A stretch of 64,000 bases of DNA from BP-464 sp963825415 (GTDB lineage: Bacteria > Actinomycetota > Thermoleophilia > Solirubrobacterales > Solirubrobacteraceae): assembly GCA_963825415.1 (NCBI GenBank), contig CAWGTD010000006.1, positions 186,001 through 250,000 on the forward strand, written 5' to 3'. The notes beneath the pieces were generated by a model. It saw only the letters and a program-made list of their open reading frames with translations. It was not told the origin of the DNA and ran no database searches. Below are positions 17,042 through 27,719 of the stretch, piece after piece. The position numbers were made by a program, and so were the translations under genes. The number at the start of each line of letters is the position of its first letter. The stretch's first letter is position 1.

Positions 17042-20000
17042 ATGACGGCGGTTGAAGCCCGCGCCGAGCCGCGCCTGCGAACCCCGACGGCCCTCTGGGC
17101 GGTCGGTCTGGTCGGTCTGGCCGGGTTCGCCATGGCGTGCGCCACCGGCGAGATGCGGTCCCCCACAGGGCAGACGGCGCTGATCGTCGTCTACGGGGCC
17201 GCGGCGGCCTCGGTTCTGGGCTCGCTGGCCATCGACCGCGGGCGACGCCGCGACTGGGGCATGCTGCTGGTCGGCCTGGCGTGCTACGGGGCCAGCGCCG
17301 CGGCCTACACGCTCGCCAACGACCTCGCGGCGGATTTCCCGTCGATCGCCGACGTCGGCCTGTTCGCCTTCTATCCCGCTCTCGCCGTCGTAGCGGTGCT
17401 GCGGATCCGGCACGAGAGTCGTTGGCACAGTGCGATCCCGTGGCTTGACGGCGCGATCGCCGCCGCGACGGCGGCGTGTGTCGGCGCACTGGTGCTCATG
17501 CCCGCCACCGCGGACGCGGGCACCGCGGGCGATGGGCGGCTTGCCTACGCCCTGGCCGACGCCCTGCTCCTCGGCGGCATGGTCGGAGCGTGGCACCTCG
17601 GGGGCTGGCGCCGCGGGGGCTCCCTGCGCGCGATGGCCGCCGGCGTCGCGCTGCTCCTGGCGGGCGACGCGGCCTTCGCCGTGGCGGTGGGCGACGGCCA
17701 CGACATCGCAGGCGCGCTGCCCGCGCTGACCTGGGCCGGCGGGGTCCTCGCCCTGGCGGCCGCTCCGCTGCTCGCCCGCGAGCGCCCGGCTCCGCTCGAT
17801 GACCCCACACCGGTGTGGCTGCCGCTGCTGTGCAGCATCACGGTGGTGCCGATCGCGCTCGCGAGCGACGGCCGCAGCATGCCGCTGGTGCTCGTCCTCG
17901 CGTGCCTGGCGCTGGCGCTGGTGGCGGTGCGCTTCGCCCGCACGGCGGTCGAGCACTCGCGCCTGATGGAGCGGGCACGCGCCGATGCCGCGTTCAGCAC
18001 CGCGATCAACGAGAGCCTCGGCGAGGGCCTGCTCGCCGTCGGCCGCGACGGGCGGGTCACGATGGCGAACCCCGCGGCCGAGAGGCTGCTCGGCCGGACG
18101 GAAGGCGAGCTCGAGGGGCAGCGCGCACAGCTGCTGCTTCCCGGGATCGACGAAGCCCTGCACTCCAGCGGCCGCATCAGCCGCGAGATCGACGCCCCGC
18201 TGGGCGGCGGCCAGGGCGGCTCGCTGCCCGTGCTGTGCACCGTCGCACCGTTCCGCGACGAACGCGGTGGCGGCGGCCACGTGATCGTTTTGACCGACGT
18301 CAGCGCCCACCGCCAGGCCGAGGAGGGCCTGCTGCGGCGTGCCGCCGAGCACGCGGTGGTCGCCCGCCTCGGTGCGCGGGCGCTCGAAGGCGCCGGGCTC
18401 GAAGAGCTCACCGCCGAGGCCTCCCAGGCGCTGGCGCGGATGCTGCGTCTGCCCCACGCCGCCGTGGGCGAGTACGACCCCGAGCGCGAGGAGTTCCGGC
18501 TGCTGGCCGGCCACGGCCTGCCGGCGCGCGCCCGGGCGCGCACCCCGATCGCCTCCAGCGGCGAGGGACGCGTGGCGTTCGAGGCCAGCAAGGCCGTCGT
18601 CACGCCGGACCTCGCGGGCAGCCCCGAGGCGCCGCCCCCGTTCCTGGCCGACATGCATGCGCGCGCCGCCCTGACCGTGCCGCTCCCCGGCCCCGATCAC
18701 CCGATCGGCGCGCTGACGGCCTTCGGCCCGGAACCGCGCCACTTCACGCAGGCCGACGTCGACTTCGCCCAGTCGGTGGCCAACGTGCTCGCCGACGCGA
18801 TCTCGAACATGCGCCGCGAGGAGCGCATCCGCCACGACGCGCTGCACGATCCGCTCACGGGCCTGGGCAACCGGACGCTGCTGACCGACCGCGTCTCGCA
18901 CCTGTTGTCGCAGCGCCGCCAGGCCAGCGTCGCGGTGCTGTTCGTCGACGTCGACCGCTTCAAGCAGATCAACGACTCGCTCGGCCATGCGGTCGGCGAC
19001 GAGCTGCTCTACGAGATCGGCGGCCGGCTGACCGACACCGTCCGTCCCGGCGACACCGTGGCGCGGCTCGGCGGGGACGAGTTCATCGTCCTCTGCGAGG
19101 GGCTGCCCGACGCCGCTGCCGCGGCCGACATCGCCGAGCGCGTCTGCGAGGCGGTCGGCGTGCCGTTCCTGCTCCGCGAGCAGGAGGTCGTCGTCAGCGC
19201 GAGCATCGGAATCTCGTGGTGGGACGGCGACGCCGAAGGCGAGGTGATGACGCCGGACGCGCTGATCGGCGAGGCCGACCTTGCGATGTACCGCGCCAAG
19301 CAGGCCGGGCGCAACCGAATCGAGCTCTTCGAGCCCTCGCTGCGTGACGGCGCCGTGGCGCGGCTGGCGCTGGAGAGCGACCTGCGCCACGCGATCGACC
19401 GCGACCAGCTGACGGTGCACTACCAGCCGGTCGTGCGCCTCGTCGACGGCGTCGTGATCGGAGCCGAGGCGCTCGTTCGCTGGAACCATCCCGCGCGCGG
19501 AATGCTCTACCCAGGCGAGTTCATCCCGCTCGCCGAGGAGTCGGGGCTGATCGTCGAGCTCGGGGCGAAGGTGCTGCGCGAGGCCTGCCGCGCCGCCGCG
19601 AACTGGCCCCACGAACCGAGCATCGCGGTCAACATCTCGGCACGCCAGCTCGCCGATCCCGGGTTGGGGGCGAAGATCGGCGAAGCGCTGGCCGAGAGCG
19701 GGCTGGCGCCGCGGCGGCTGATACTCGAGATCACCGAGACCGCGGTGGCCACCGCTGCGGCGATCGAGACGCTGCGCGGCATCAAGCGCCTGGGGGTACG
19801 GCTCGCCATCGACGACTTCGGCGTCGGCTTCTCGTCGCTATCGCAGCTCAAGAGCCTTCCCCAGGTCGACATGCTGAAGATCGACCGCTCGTTCATCGCC
19901 GGCCTGCCGGGCGACCATCGCGACCAGGCGGTCGTCACCGCGGCGATCGAGCTCGGCCGCACGCTCGGCGCCGAGGTCGTCGGGGAAGGCATCGAGAACG

Positions 20001-20122
20001 CCGGCCACGCCGGCGCGCTCGTCGCCGCCAACTGCGAGTTCGGGCAGGGCTTTCACTTCGGGCATCCGGCCCCCGACGAGCGACCCGCCCCGACGATCCC
20101 CGGCGCGCAGGTGCGGCCGTGA
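17042..20122 (+). CDS. Membrane GGDEF-EAL protein with PAS and GAF sensors
   Basis: A 1026-residue cyclic-di-GMP turnover protein. About nine or ten hydrophobic segments occupy residues 15-300, then a PAS domain (~315-425), a GAF domain (~438-590), GGDEF (~600-765) and EAL (~775-1020). The GGDEF motif is intact (RLGGDEF, residues ~677-681) and an RxxD inhibitory site (RPGD) lies five residues before it. EAL is intact (GAEALVRW, ~809), with NISARQL, LEITETA, IDDFGVGFSSL and EGIEN, so both synthesis and breakdown of c-di-GMP are possible. The membrane region resembles an integral sensor of MASE type, ligand unknown. The next gene overlaps its stop by 4 bases. Confidence 0.93.
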   Translation: MTAVEARAEPRLRTPTALWAVGLVGLAGFAMACATGEMRSPTGQTALIVVYGAAAASVLGSLAIDRGRRRDWGMLLVGLACYGASAAAYTLANDLAADFPSIADVGLFAFYPALAVVAVLRIRHESRWHSAIPWLDGAIAAATAACVGALVLMPATADAGTAGDGRLAYALADALLLGGMVGAWHLGGWRRGGSLRAMAAGVALLLAGDAAFAVAVGDGHDIAGALPALTWAGGVLALAAAPLLARERPAPLDDPTPVWLPLLCSITVVPIALASDGRSMPLVLVLACLALALVAVRFARTAVEHSRLMERARADAAFSTAINESLGEGLLAVGRDGRVTMANPAAERLLGRTEGELEGQRAQLLLPGIDEALHSSGRISREIDAPLGGGQGGSLPVLCTVAPFRDERGGGGHVIVLTDVSAHRQAEEGLLRRAAEHAVVARLGARALEGAGLEELTAEASQALARMLRLPHAAVGEYDPEREEFRLLAGHGLPARARARTPIASSGEGRVAFEASKAVVTPDLAGSPEAPPPFLADMHARAALTVPLPGPDHPIGALTAFGPEPRHFTQADVDFAQSVANVLADAISNMRREERIRHDALHDPLTGLGNRTLLTDRVSHLLSQRRQASVAVLFVDVDRFKQINDSLGHAVGDELLYEIGGRLTDTVRPGDTVARLGGDEFIVLCEGLPDAAAAADIAERVCEAVGVPFLLREQEVVVSASIGISWWDGDAEGEVMTPDALIGEADLAMYRAKQAGRNRIELFEPSLRDGAVARLALESDLRHAIDRDQLTVHYQPVVRLVDGVVIGAEALVRWNHPARGMLYPGEFIPLAEESGLIVELGAKVLREACRAAANWPHEPSIAVNISARQLADPGLGAKIGEALAESGLAPRRLILEITETAVATAAAIETLRGIKRLGVRLAIDDFGVGFSSLSQLKSLPQVDMLKIDRSFIAGLPGDHRDQAVVTAAIELGRTLGAEVVGEGIENAGHAGALVAANCEFGQGFHFGHPAPDERPAPTIPGAQVRP

Positions 20123-21000
20123 GGGTCGCCGTCACCGGCGGCAGCGGCCGGATCGGCAGCCTGCTCGTCGAGCGCCTGCGCGAACGCGGCGACGAGGTCA
20201 CCCTGCTGTCACGTTCGACGCAACGCGGCGTCCGCTGGGACCCGACGGCCGAGCCGGCACCCACCGAGGCGTTGGAGGGCCGCGATGCGGTCGTGCATCT
20301 CGCGGGTGAGGACGTCGCGCAGCGCTGGACCGCGGAGGCGAAGCGGCGCATCCGCGACAGCCGCGTGGTGGGAACCCGAAACCTCGTCGCCGGGCTGAGC
20401 GCGACGCAGGACCGGCCGCGCGTGCTCGTCTCGGGCTCGGCGAGCGGCTACTACGGCCCGCGCGGCGACGAGGAGGTCGACGAGACCGCTTCGCCCGGCA
20501 CCGACTTCCTCGCCGAGGTCTGCGTCGAATGGGAGCGCGAGGCGACCGCGGCGGAGGAGCTCGGCCTACGGGTCGCGCGCATCCGCACGGGCGTTGTGCT
20601 CGACCGCGGCGGCGGCGCGCTCGAAAAGATGCTGCCGCCGTTCAGGCTGGGGGTCGGCGGGCCGGTGGCGGGCGGGCGCCAGGGCATGCCGTGGATCCAC
20701 CGCGAGGACGAGGTCGGGATCCTGCTCGCCGCGCTCGACGGCGATGACTGGACCGGCCCCGTCAACGCGAGCGCGCCGAACCCGGTGTCGAACAAGGAGT
20801 TCTCCAAGGCGCTCGGCCGCGCCCTGCACCGTCCGGCGGTCGCGCCAGTGCCCGCGCTTGCGATCAAGGCGCTCTACGGCGAGATGGCGAGCATCGTCAC
20901 CACCGGCGTGCGGATGGTCCCGGCCCGGGCGCTGGCGCTCGGCTACTCCTTCGAACACCCCGAGCTCGACGAGGCACTGCGCGCGGCGCTGGGCCGCTAG
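20119..21000 (+). CDS. TIGR01777-family NAD-dependent epimerase
   Basis: A 293-residue extended SDR of the YfcH/SulA-like TIGR01777 family. The nucleotide-binding motif is TGGSGRIGSLL at the N-terminus; VHLAGEDV, VSGSASGYYGPRG (Tyr of the active site) and a DUF1731 C-terminal block (PALAIKALYGEMAS...TTGVRMVPARAL) follow. Function is not defined biochemically in the family; in some bacteria it is linked to cell division. The GTG start overlaps the GGDEF-EAL stop as GTGA, so translation is probably coupled. Confidence 0.9.
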   Translation: MRVAVTGGSGRIGSLLVERLRERGDEVTLLSRSTQRGVRWDPTAEPAPTEALEGRDAVVHLAGEDVAQRWTAEAKRRIRDSRVVGTRNLVAGLSATQDRPRVLVSGSASGYYGPRGDEEVDETASPGTDFLAEVCVEWEREATAAEELGLRVARIRTGVVLDRGGGALEKMLPPFRLGVGGPVAGGRQGMPWIHREDEVGILLAALDGDDWTGPVNASAPNPVSNKEFSKALGRALHRPAVAPVPALAIKALYGEMASIVTTGVRMVPARALALGYSFEHPELDEALRAALGR

Positions 21001-21007
21001 ACGTCCG

Positions 21008-21268
21008 CTAGGAGGAGGTGCCCTCGCCGGCGTCCTTGCGGGCGTCGCCCCAGGGCCCCTTGATCTTCCAGTCGGAGTTCTCGCGGGCGGGGATGAGCAG
21101 CCAGATCACGGGCCCGGCGATGGTCAGTAGCAGCCCTGACGCCAGCCCGGGCTTGTCGCCGTAGCCCTTGCGCTCGGACATGTAGGCCCCGAGAGCCGCT
21201 GAGAACAGCCACAGGATCAGTAGGTACAGCGCCTTCGCGCCGATCGTCGCCGCGAGCATCAGGGCCAT
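21008..21268 (-). CDS. Small membrane protein at the end of the liv operon
   Basis: 86 residues with two membrane segments (AKALYLLILWLFSAALGAY and ASGLLLTIAGPVIWLLI) joined by a charged loop SERKGYGDKPG, and a hydrophilic tail. No family recognised. The ATG lies three bases past the livF stop and the direction is the same, so it is probably the last gene of the transport operon. A role in the transporter is only suggested by position. Confidence 0.65.
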   Translation of the reverse strand: MALMLAATIGAKALYLLILWLFSAALGAYMSERKGYGDKPGLASGLLLTIAGPVIWLLIPARENSDWKIKGPWGDARKDAGEGTSS

Positions 21269-21271
21269 CGC

Positions 21272-21984
21272 TCAGTCCCCACCCAGGTAGGCAGCCTGGA
21301 CGTCGGGGTTGGTGCGCAGGTTGTCCGAGCTGTCGGTGATCGCCACCGTGCCGGTCTCCAGCACGTAGCCGCGCGTCGAGACGCTGAGCGCGTAGTTGGC
21401 GTTCTGCTCGACCAGCAGGATCGTCGTGCCGCGCCGGTTGATCTCCTGGATCGTCTCGTAGATGCGGTCGACCAGCACCGGCGCGATCCCCATCGACGGC
21501 TCGTCGAGGAGCAAGAGCTTGGGCTGCGACATCATCGCTCGGCCGATCGCGAGCATCTGCTGCTCGCCACCCGACATCGTGCCCGCCTTCTGCTTCTGGC
21601 GCTCTTGGAGGCGCGGGAAGAGCTCGTAGACCTTCTCGATGTCCTCGGCGATGCCGGTCGTGTCGCGCCGCAGGTAGGCGCCGAGGTCGAGGTTCTCGCG
21701 CACGCTCATCCGCGGGAAGACGTGGCGGCCTTCCGGCGACTGACAGATGCCCATGGCGACGATGTCCTGCGGCGGTACGCGGGCGATCTCCTCGCCGTTG
21801 AAGCGGATCGAGCCCTCGCGCGGCGCGGTGAGGCCCGAGATCGAGCGCAGCGTCGTCGACTTGCCGGCCCCGTTGGACCCGATGAGCGTCACGCACTCGC
21901 CCTCCTCGACGCTCAACGACACGCCCTTGAGCGCCTCGATGTTGCCGTAGTAGGTGTGGATGTCCTCGACTTCGAGAAGCGCCA

Positions 21985-21985
<1 letters not shown>
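21272..21985 (-). CDS. livF: Branched-chain amino-acid ABC transporter ATP-binding protein LivF
   Basis: A 237-residue ABC ATPase: Walker A GSNGAGKST, signature MSGGEQQML, Walker B LLLLDEPSMGI and the switch His replaced by Gln (LLVEQNANYAL), as usual in LivF. The short form with EDIHTYYGNIEALKGV at the N-terminus separates it from LivG. It forms a heterodimer with LivG under the LivH/LivM permease. ATG at 21985 overlaps the livG stop by one base. Confidence 0.95.
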
Positions 21986-22802
<817 letters not shown>

Positions 22803-22806
<4 letters not shown>

Positions 22807-23972
22807 ATACCGGTCGTCTCCAGCTGCGCGCCCTCGACACCGATGCCCTCTTTGAGCTCGAGCTTGCGCCGGCGCTCGGGGATCAGGCCCTCCGGGCGCA
22901 TGACCATCATGAAGATCAGCAGGAAGCCGAAGATGGCGTAGGCGATATCCGTGAGGGCAAAGTCCAGCCCGAACTTCGACGGGAGGTCGACCAGCGACTG
23001 GTGGGGGATGAAGTAGTAGTTGATGAACGTCAGAGCGATTGCCCCGGCGCACACGCCCCAGATCGAGCCCAGGCCGCCGAGGATGATCATCGCCAGGATG
23101 TAGATGGAGAAACCGAAGGCGAACTGGTCGGCGTTGACGGTGTTCAGGTATGCGCCCAGGAACGCGCCCGCCACGCCGCCGAAAGCAGCGCCGGTGGCGT
23201 AGGACATCAGCTTGGTCTTGACCAGCGGGACGCCCATCGACGCGGCGGCCACCTCATCCTCGCGCAGAGCGATCCAGGCGCGACCCAGCCGCGAGTCGCG
23301 GATGCGGATGTTGATGAACAGGATCACCAACACCATCCCGAGCGCCGTCCAATACCAGGGTCTGAGGTCCAACTGGTTGAATGGTTCGAGGAACGGGAGG
23401 TTGAGCTGGTCGATCGGGGTGATGCCCTGCCGGCCGGCGGTCAGGGGGTAGGCCTTGCCGAACGGGTGCAGCGAGTCGCCGTTGATCGCGAAGACGCGCA
23501 CGATCTCGCCGAACGCCAGGGTCACGATCGCGATGTAGTCGCCGCGCAGCCGCAGCGTCGGCAGGCCGATGATGACCCCCGCCAAGGCGCACAGCATGGC
23601 CGCGATCACCACCACGATCAGCCAGTTGAAATGGATGCCGGGCAGCTTGGAGATGAAGCTGCTGACACCGACGTGGATGTCCTGGTCGGTGTAGAAGCCC
23701 GAGCTGAACCAGCCCGTCGTGTACGCGCCGATGGCGAAGAACGCCAGGTATCCGAGGTCGAGCAGGCCCGCGAAGCCGACCACCGTGTTCAGGCCGAGCC
23801 CCATCACGATGTAGGCCAGCGAGAGCACGCAGTTGTTCATGAAGTTGTTCGCCACGGGCTGCGTGAAGGGCAGCACGATCGCGAACCCGATCAGCAACAC
23901 GGCGAGGACGCGTGGGCCCCACGGCGGGATGCGGGCCTGCACGTCGGAGAGCATGCTTCGCAGCTCCGCCAT
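22803..23972 (-). CDS. livM: Branched-chain amino-acid ABC transporter permease LivM
   Basis: A 389-residue membrane permease with about ten hydrophobic segments. Family features are YIVMGLGLNTVVGFAGLLDLG near the first third and the cytosolic coupling segment around RDSRLGRAWIALREDEVAA. Pairs with LivH to form the channel. ATG at 23972 shares one base with the livH stop (TGATG). A basic C-terminal tail follows the last membrane segment. Confidence 0.94.
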
Positions 23973-25048
23973 CAGCCGGCCTCCCTCGTCTCCTCACCGA
24001 GCAGGCCCTGCGGCCGGAAGACCATGATCAGGACGAGGTAGGCGAACACGATCGCCGGCGTCCACTCGGGGCCGATCCGATTGTCGGAGAGCTGCTGGAT
24101 GCAGCCGATGATCAACCCGCCGAGGACGGCGCCGCGCAGGTTGCCGATCCCACCCATCACCGCGGCGGTGAACGCCAGCAGGCCGCCCTGGAAGCCCTGG
24201 AAGAACCAGATCGTCGTCTGGTAGAGCGCGTAGACGAGTCCGGCAGCGCCCGCCATCAGCCCACCGATGAAGAAGGTTGCCGAGATCGTGGTGTCGACAT
24301 TGATGCCCATCAGCCGGGCCGCCTCGGGATCCTGTGCCGTCGCGCGCATCGCCTTGCCCAACCGCGTGCGGGCGATGAACGTCGTCATGACGATCACCAG
24401 CGGGATCGTCACCGCAAAGGCGAGCAGGTCGGCAGCCTGGATGTGAACGCCGGCGATGGTGGTGACCAGCTTCTGCGCCCACACCAGGTCGTCCACCGAT
24501 GCCGGCGAGCCGCCGATCCACAGCAGCCCGACGTTCTGAAGGATGAAGGACATCCCGACCGCGGTGATCAGCGGCGCGAGCTTGGGCGCACTTCGCAGAG
24601 GTCGATAGGCGACCTTCTCGATCAGGACGTTGGTGGTACCGCACACGATCATCGCGACCACCAACGCGGCAACGATGCCGCCGACGGTGCCCATCGTGCC
24701 CGTGGCGATCGAGACCCCCAGCACCGCGCCCCACACCTGCGAGGCGGTGAACGAGCCGATCATGAACACGTCGCCGTGGGCGAAGTTGATCAGCTCGATG
24801 ATGCCGTAGACCAGCGTGTAGCCGACCGCGACCAGGGCGATGATCGTCCCGTTCGACAGCCCTGCGAAGAGATTGTTGGCCAGATGGGCGAGGTTGCCGT
24901 CGTCCTTGAGGTCCTTGACTCCGTAGTACGCCGGCAGCGCCAGCAGGACGAGGATCAGCCCGTAGCGGTTGAAGAACGTCCACAGCAGATCACCACGTCG
25001 TCCCGGGACGATCGCGGGCTCCGGCGCGGATGACGTGCTGGCTTCCAT
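23972..25048 (-). CDS. livH: Branched-chain amino-acid ABC transporter permease LivH
   Basis: A 358-residue permease with about eight or nine membrane segments. It has the LivH-type GLSNGTIIALVAVGYTLVYG and ELINFAHGDVFMIG motifs and the coupling loop TRLGKAMRATAQDPEAA, followed by GINVDTTIS. The N-terminus carries a ~30-residue hydrophilic extension before the first segment, longer than in E. coli. A perfect 28-nt palindrome lies just upstream, between it and the receptor gene. Confidence 0.94.
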   Translation of the reverse strand: MEASTSSAPEPAIVPGRRGDLLWTFFNRYGLILVLLALPAYYGVKDLKDDGNLAHLANNLFAGLSNGTIIALVAVGYTLVYGIIELINFAHGDVFMIGSFTASQVWGAVLGVSIATGTMGTVGGIVAALVVAMIVCGTTNVLIEKVAYRPLRSAPKLAPLITAVGMSFILQNVGLLWIGGSPASVDDLVWAQKLVTTIAGVHIQAADLLAFAVTIPLVIVMTTFIARTRLGKAMRATAQDPEAARLMGINVDTTISATFFIGGLMAGAAGLVYALYQTTIWFFQGFQGGLLAFTAAVMGGIGNLRGAVLGGLIIGCIQQLSDNRIGPEWTPAIVFAYLVLIMVFRPQGLLGEETREAG

Positions 25049-25064
25049 GGACGGGGTGAAGGTG

Positions 25065-25092
25065 GCGGGGCGGGCGTCGACGCCCGCCCCGC
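25065..25092 (-). terminator. Perfect 28-nt palindrome between livK and livH
   Basis: Bases 25065-25092 are a perfect GC-rich palindrome (14-base arms, core GTCGAC). No T-run follows. It lies after the receptor stop (25112) and 16 bases before the livH start, so it can stall RNA polymerase or protect the 3' end of the livK message; such hairpins commonly let the periplasmic receptor be made in excess of the permease. Confidence 0.65.
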
Positions 25093-25111
25093 GACCGCCT
25101 TCAGACTGCTG

Positions 25112-26380
25112 CTACGACCCGGACTTGACCGCCGTGTCGAATGTCGGGTTGCCGTCGTCCCCGACCTTGTAGATGCCGTAGTCGGTCAGGGTCGTGTCCC
25201 CGTTCTCGTCGAACGAGTACGTGCCGAGCACCGACTCACGGTCCTTGGTTGCGAACAGGGTCTCCAAGACCGCGGCCTTGTCGTTGCCCTTGTCCCCGGC
25301 GGCCTTGATGGTGTCGATGGCGAGCTTCATCGCCTCGTAGCCATAGATCGCGTACGGATCCGGAGCCGGGTTGTTGTACTTGGCGTTGAACGCGTCGATG
25401 AACTCCTTGCCGCCCGGATAGGACGTCAGGTCCAGGGTCGCCACGGAGCACTGGAACCGTGCGCCGAGCGCCTTGGGGATGCCCTTCTTCGACGGGTTGG
25501 TGAAGCCGGACTCGCATACGCCGTCCGGGCCGTACAGCTTGGCGTCCGGAAGCGCAGCACCGACGTCCTTGTAGAGCTGCACCGCGCCGTTGGCGGTCAC
25601 GCCGCCGAACAGGAAGCAGTCAGCCCCGTCGGCCTTGAACTGGGCCGCGACCGAGCGGTAGTTCGAGGCGGTCTTGTCGATGCCCACGTCCTTGGTGAGC
25701 GTGACGCCCACTTCCTTGGACTTGATGGTCACCAGACGGGACAGGCCCTGGCCGTAGGTCTCCTTGTCGTTGGCCAGTGCGACCTTCTTGCAGCCATCCT
25801 GCTTCATGAGCGTCAGAAGTGCCGCGGCCTGGATCGTGTCACGCGGGACGATGCGCAAATACGTGCGCTTTTGCGTCGGGTAGTACTTGTCGGGCTCGCC
25901 CTTCTCGGAGCCCGGCTCGTCGGTCGTCAGACCCACGTACGTGTTCGCAGGTGAGACCTGCGGCACACCACCCTGGTTGAGGATCGGGATCGAGATCGCG
26001 CTCGCGCCCGAGTTGAACTCACCGATGTAGAACACGGCCTTGGGGTCCTGGGCGACCTTGCGCGCGTTCTGCGCGGTCGCACCCGGATCCCAGTTGCCGG
26101 CCGACGCCGTCGAGTCATCCAGAGCCTGGTACTTGACGGTGAAGTTGCCGGCCTTGCCACCTGCCTGCTCGAGAGCGAGGCGGATGCCCTGCACCATGGC
26201 GCCGGTCTGATCCTTCGACGCGCCCTGGAGCGGGAGGCTGGAATAGACGTCCACGGTGCCGCCGGCCGAGGAAGTGCTTCCTCCGCCGCCACCGCTGGAC
26301 TTGTTGTCGTCGTCGCCGCACGCGGCGACACCGAGTGCAAGAACCGCGCACCCGAATACTGCAAGCAGACGTACCCTCAC
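25112..26380 (-). CDS. livK: Branched-chain amino-acid ABC transporter receptor (lipoprotein)
   Basis: A 422-residue type I periplasmic-binding-like receptor. A lipobox (LALGVAAC, Cys21) after a hydrophobic leader shows a membrane-anchored lipoprotein, followed by a Gly/Ser linker. The mature part begins VDVYSSLPLQGASK and has the family motif YIGEFNSGASAISIPILNQGG and the late YGYEAMKLAIDTI helix. Ligand residues cannot fix the substrate; branched-chain or other amino acids are likely from the operon. GTG start, with GGAGGG nine bases ahead and a promoter candidate upstream. Confidence 0.9.
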   Translation of the reverse strand: MRVRLLAVFGCAVLALGVAACGDDDNKSSGGGGGSTSSAGGTVDVYSSLPLQGASKDQTGAMVQGIRLALEQAGGKAGNFTVKYQALDDSTASAGNWDPGATAQNARKVAQDPKAVFYIGEFNSGASAISIPILNQGGVPQVSPANTYVGLTTDEPGSEKGEPDKYYPTQKRTYLRIVPRDTIQAAALLTLMKQDGCKKVALANDKETYGQGLSRLVTIKSKEVGVTLTKDVGIDKTASNYRSVAAQFKADGADCFLFGGVTANGAVQLYKDVGAALPDAKLYGPDGVCESGFTNPSKKGIPKALGARFQCSVATLDLTSYPGGKEFIDAFNAKYNNPAPDPYAIYGYEAMKLAIDTIKAAGDKGNDKAAVLETLFATKDRESVLGTYSFDENGDTTLTDYGIYKVGDDGNPTFDTAVKSGS

Positions 26381-26424
26381 TGAGAAAAGCCCTCCGATTG
26401 TGAAGCGGTTGGGACGGGCGCCAC

Positions 26425-26452
26425 CCTATACAGAGTCAGATGGGGAACGCAA
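26425..26452 (-). promoter_or_regulatory. Candidate sigma-70-type promoter of the liv operon
   Basis: On the minus strand, TTGCGT (plus 26447-26452) and TATAGG (plus 26425-26430) are 16 bases apart, ahead of the livK GTG at 26380. This is the AT-richer part of the 99-base gap between the two receptor genes. Spacing and match are fair; no experiment supports it. Confidence 0.5.
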
Positions 26453-26479
26453 TCGTGAGGCGGTCGCCACAACCGACCC

Positions 26480-27709
26480 CTAACCGGTTGCCGCGGCCCC
26501 CGCGCCGTCCAGCAGACGCACGAAACGGAGTCGACCGTCCTCGACCCGGAAGCCGCCGTAGGCGGTCGCGGTGGTGTCTCCACGTGACCCGATCGCGTAC
26601 GGACCGAGCACCGAATCCGTGACCCGGGTCGTCATGAAGGCCTCGATCACCGCGCGGCGGTCGTTGCCGCGCGAGCCGGCCCGGCGGATCGCGGCCAGTA
26701 CGGCACGCATCGACTCGTAGCCGTAAAGGGCAGCGGGCGGCGGGTCCGAACCGAACGCGGCGCGATAACGCCTGGCCATCCGCCTTGCGGCGGGCGGGCG
26801 GTCAGCAACGGCGATCAGCGGGCTGGCGAGCATGGTCTGGCCCTCGGCGGGGCCCAGACCGGCAGCGAGCGTCGCGGTCGCGACGCCGTCGGTCGCGAAG
26901 AGCTGCTCGCCGGGCGAGCGTTGGTGCACGGCGCGCAGCAGTGCGAGTGCCGCCTGGGTAGAGCCGCCCGCGTAGAGAACGGTGTGGCCCGGGGCGGCGG
27001 CCAGGTCGCGGGCCTCCGAGCGGACGTCGTCGGGCCCTGACGCCCGTGGGTCGACGCGCACGATCTCGACCAGCTCGATACCGGCGCGCCGCAGCGCGCT
27101 CTCGACGTTGGCGCCCTGCCCGAGTCCGTCCTGGAGTCCGTCGTAGGCCAGCGCGACCCGTTCGATGTGCAGCTCGTGGAGCCACGAGGCCAGCGCCGCC
27201 GCCTCGACGTCGCCGGCGGGGACCATGCGCGCGAACGTGCGGCGACCGGAGGGGTAGTACTTCTCGGGCTCGCCCTTGTCGACGCGCTGGGTCAGGCCGG
27301 CGTAGCCGCTGAGCGGGCTGACGTGGAGGATCCCGGTCTCGTTGGTGATCGGCAGCGAGACGGCGGTCGCGCCGGAGGCGATGTCGCCGATGTAGGCGAT
27401 CACGGTCGGGTTCTGGGAGGCCCGGCGGGCGTTGGCCGCCACCTGGCCCGGCGTCCAATGGGCCTTGCGCGGATCGGTGTCGTCGAGCGCGGCGAGGGCG
27501 ATCGTCCAGCGGCCGACACGCCCGCCCGCCTCGCGGAGCGCGAGCTTCTCCCCGCGCAGCGCCGCCAGGCCGTTGTCGCCCTGCTCGCCGCGGAACGGCA
27601 GGCCGGTGTAGATCGTCAGGGTCGACGACGTGATGCGGTCGTCGTTCGGTGACCCGCCGCATCCGACGAGACCGACGACCACGAGGGCACCGGCGACGAC
27701 CCAGCGCAC
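26480..27709 (-). CDS. Second Liv-type receptor lipoprotein, paralogue of the first
   Basis: A 409-residue receptor with a lipobox (VGLVGC, Cys17). The sequence parallels the downstream receptor (TIYTGLPFRGEQGDNG, YIGDIASGATAVSLPITNETG, KGEPEKYYPSGRRTFARMVP, LYGYESMRAVLAAI), so the two arose by tandem duplication and then diverged a good deal; the N-terminal part keeps the same layout. It may widen the substrate range of the shared permease. It has its own gap to livK, so either a separate transcript or the head of the operon is possible. Confidence 0.85.
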   Translation of the reverse strand: MRWVVAGALVVVGLVGCGGSPNDDRITSSTLTIYTGLPFRGEQGDNGLAALRGEKLALREAGGRVGRWTIALAALDDTDPRKAHWTPGQVAANARRASQNPTVIAYIGDIASGATAVSLPITNETGILHVSPLSGYAGLTQRVDKGEPEKYYPSGRRTFARMVPAGDVEAAALASWLHELHIERVALAYDGLQDGLGQGANVESALRRAGIELVEIVRVDPRASGPDDVRSEARDLAAAPGHTVLYAGGSTQAALALLRAVHQRSPGEQLFATDGVATATLAAGLGPAEGQTMLASPLIAVADRPPAARRMARRYRAAFGSDPPPAALYGYESMRAVLAAIRRAGSRGNDRRAVIEAFMTTRVTDSVLGPYAIGSRGDTTATAYGGFRVEDGRLRFVRLLDGAGAAATG

Positions 27710-27719
27710 GCGCTCGGGC

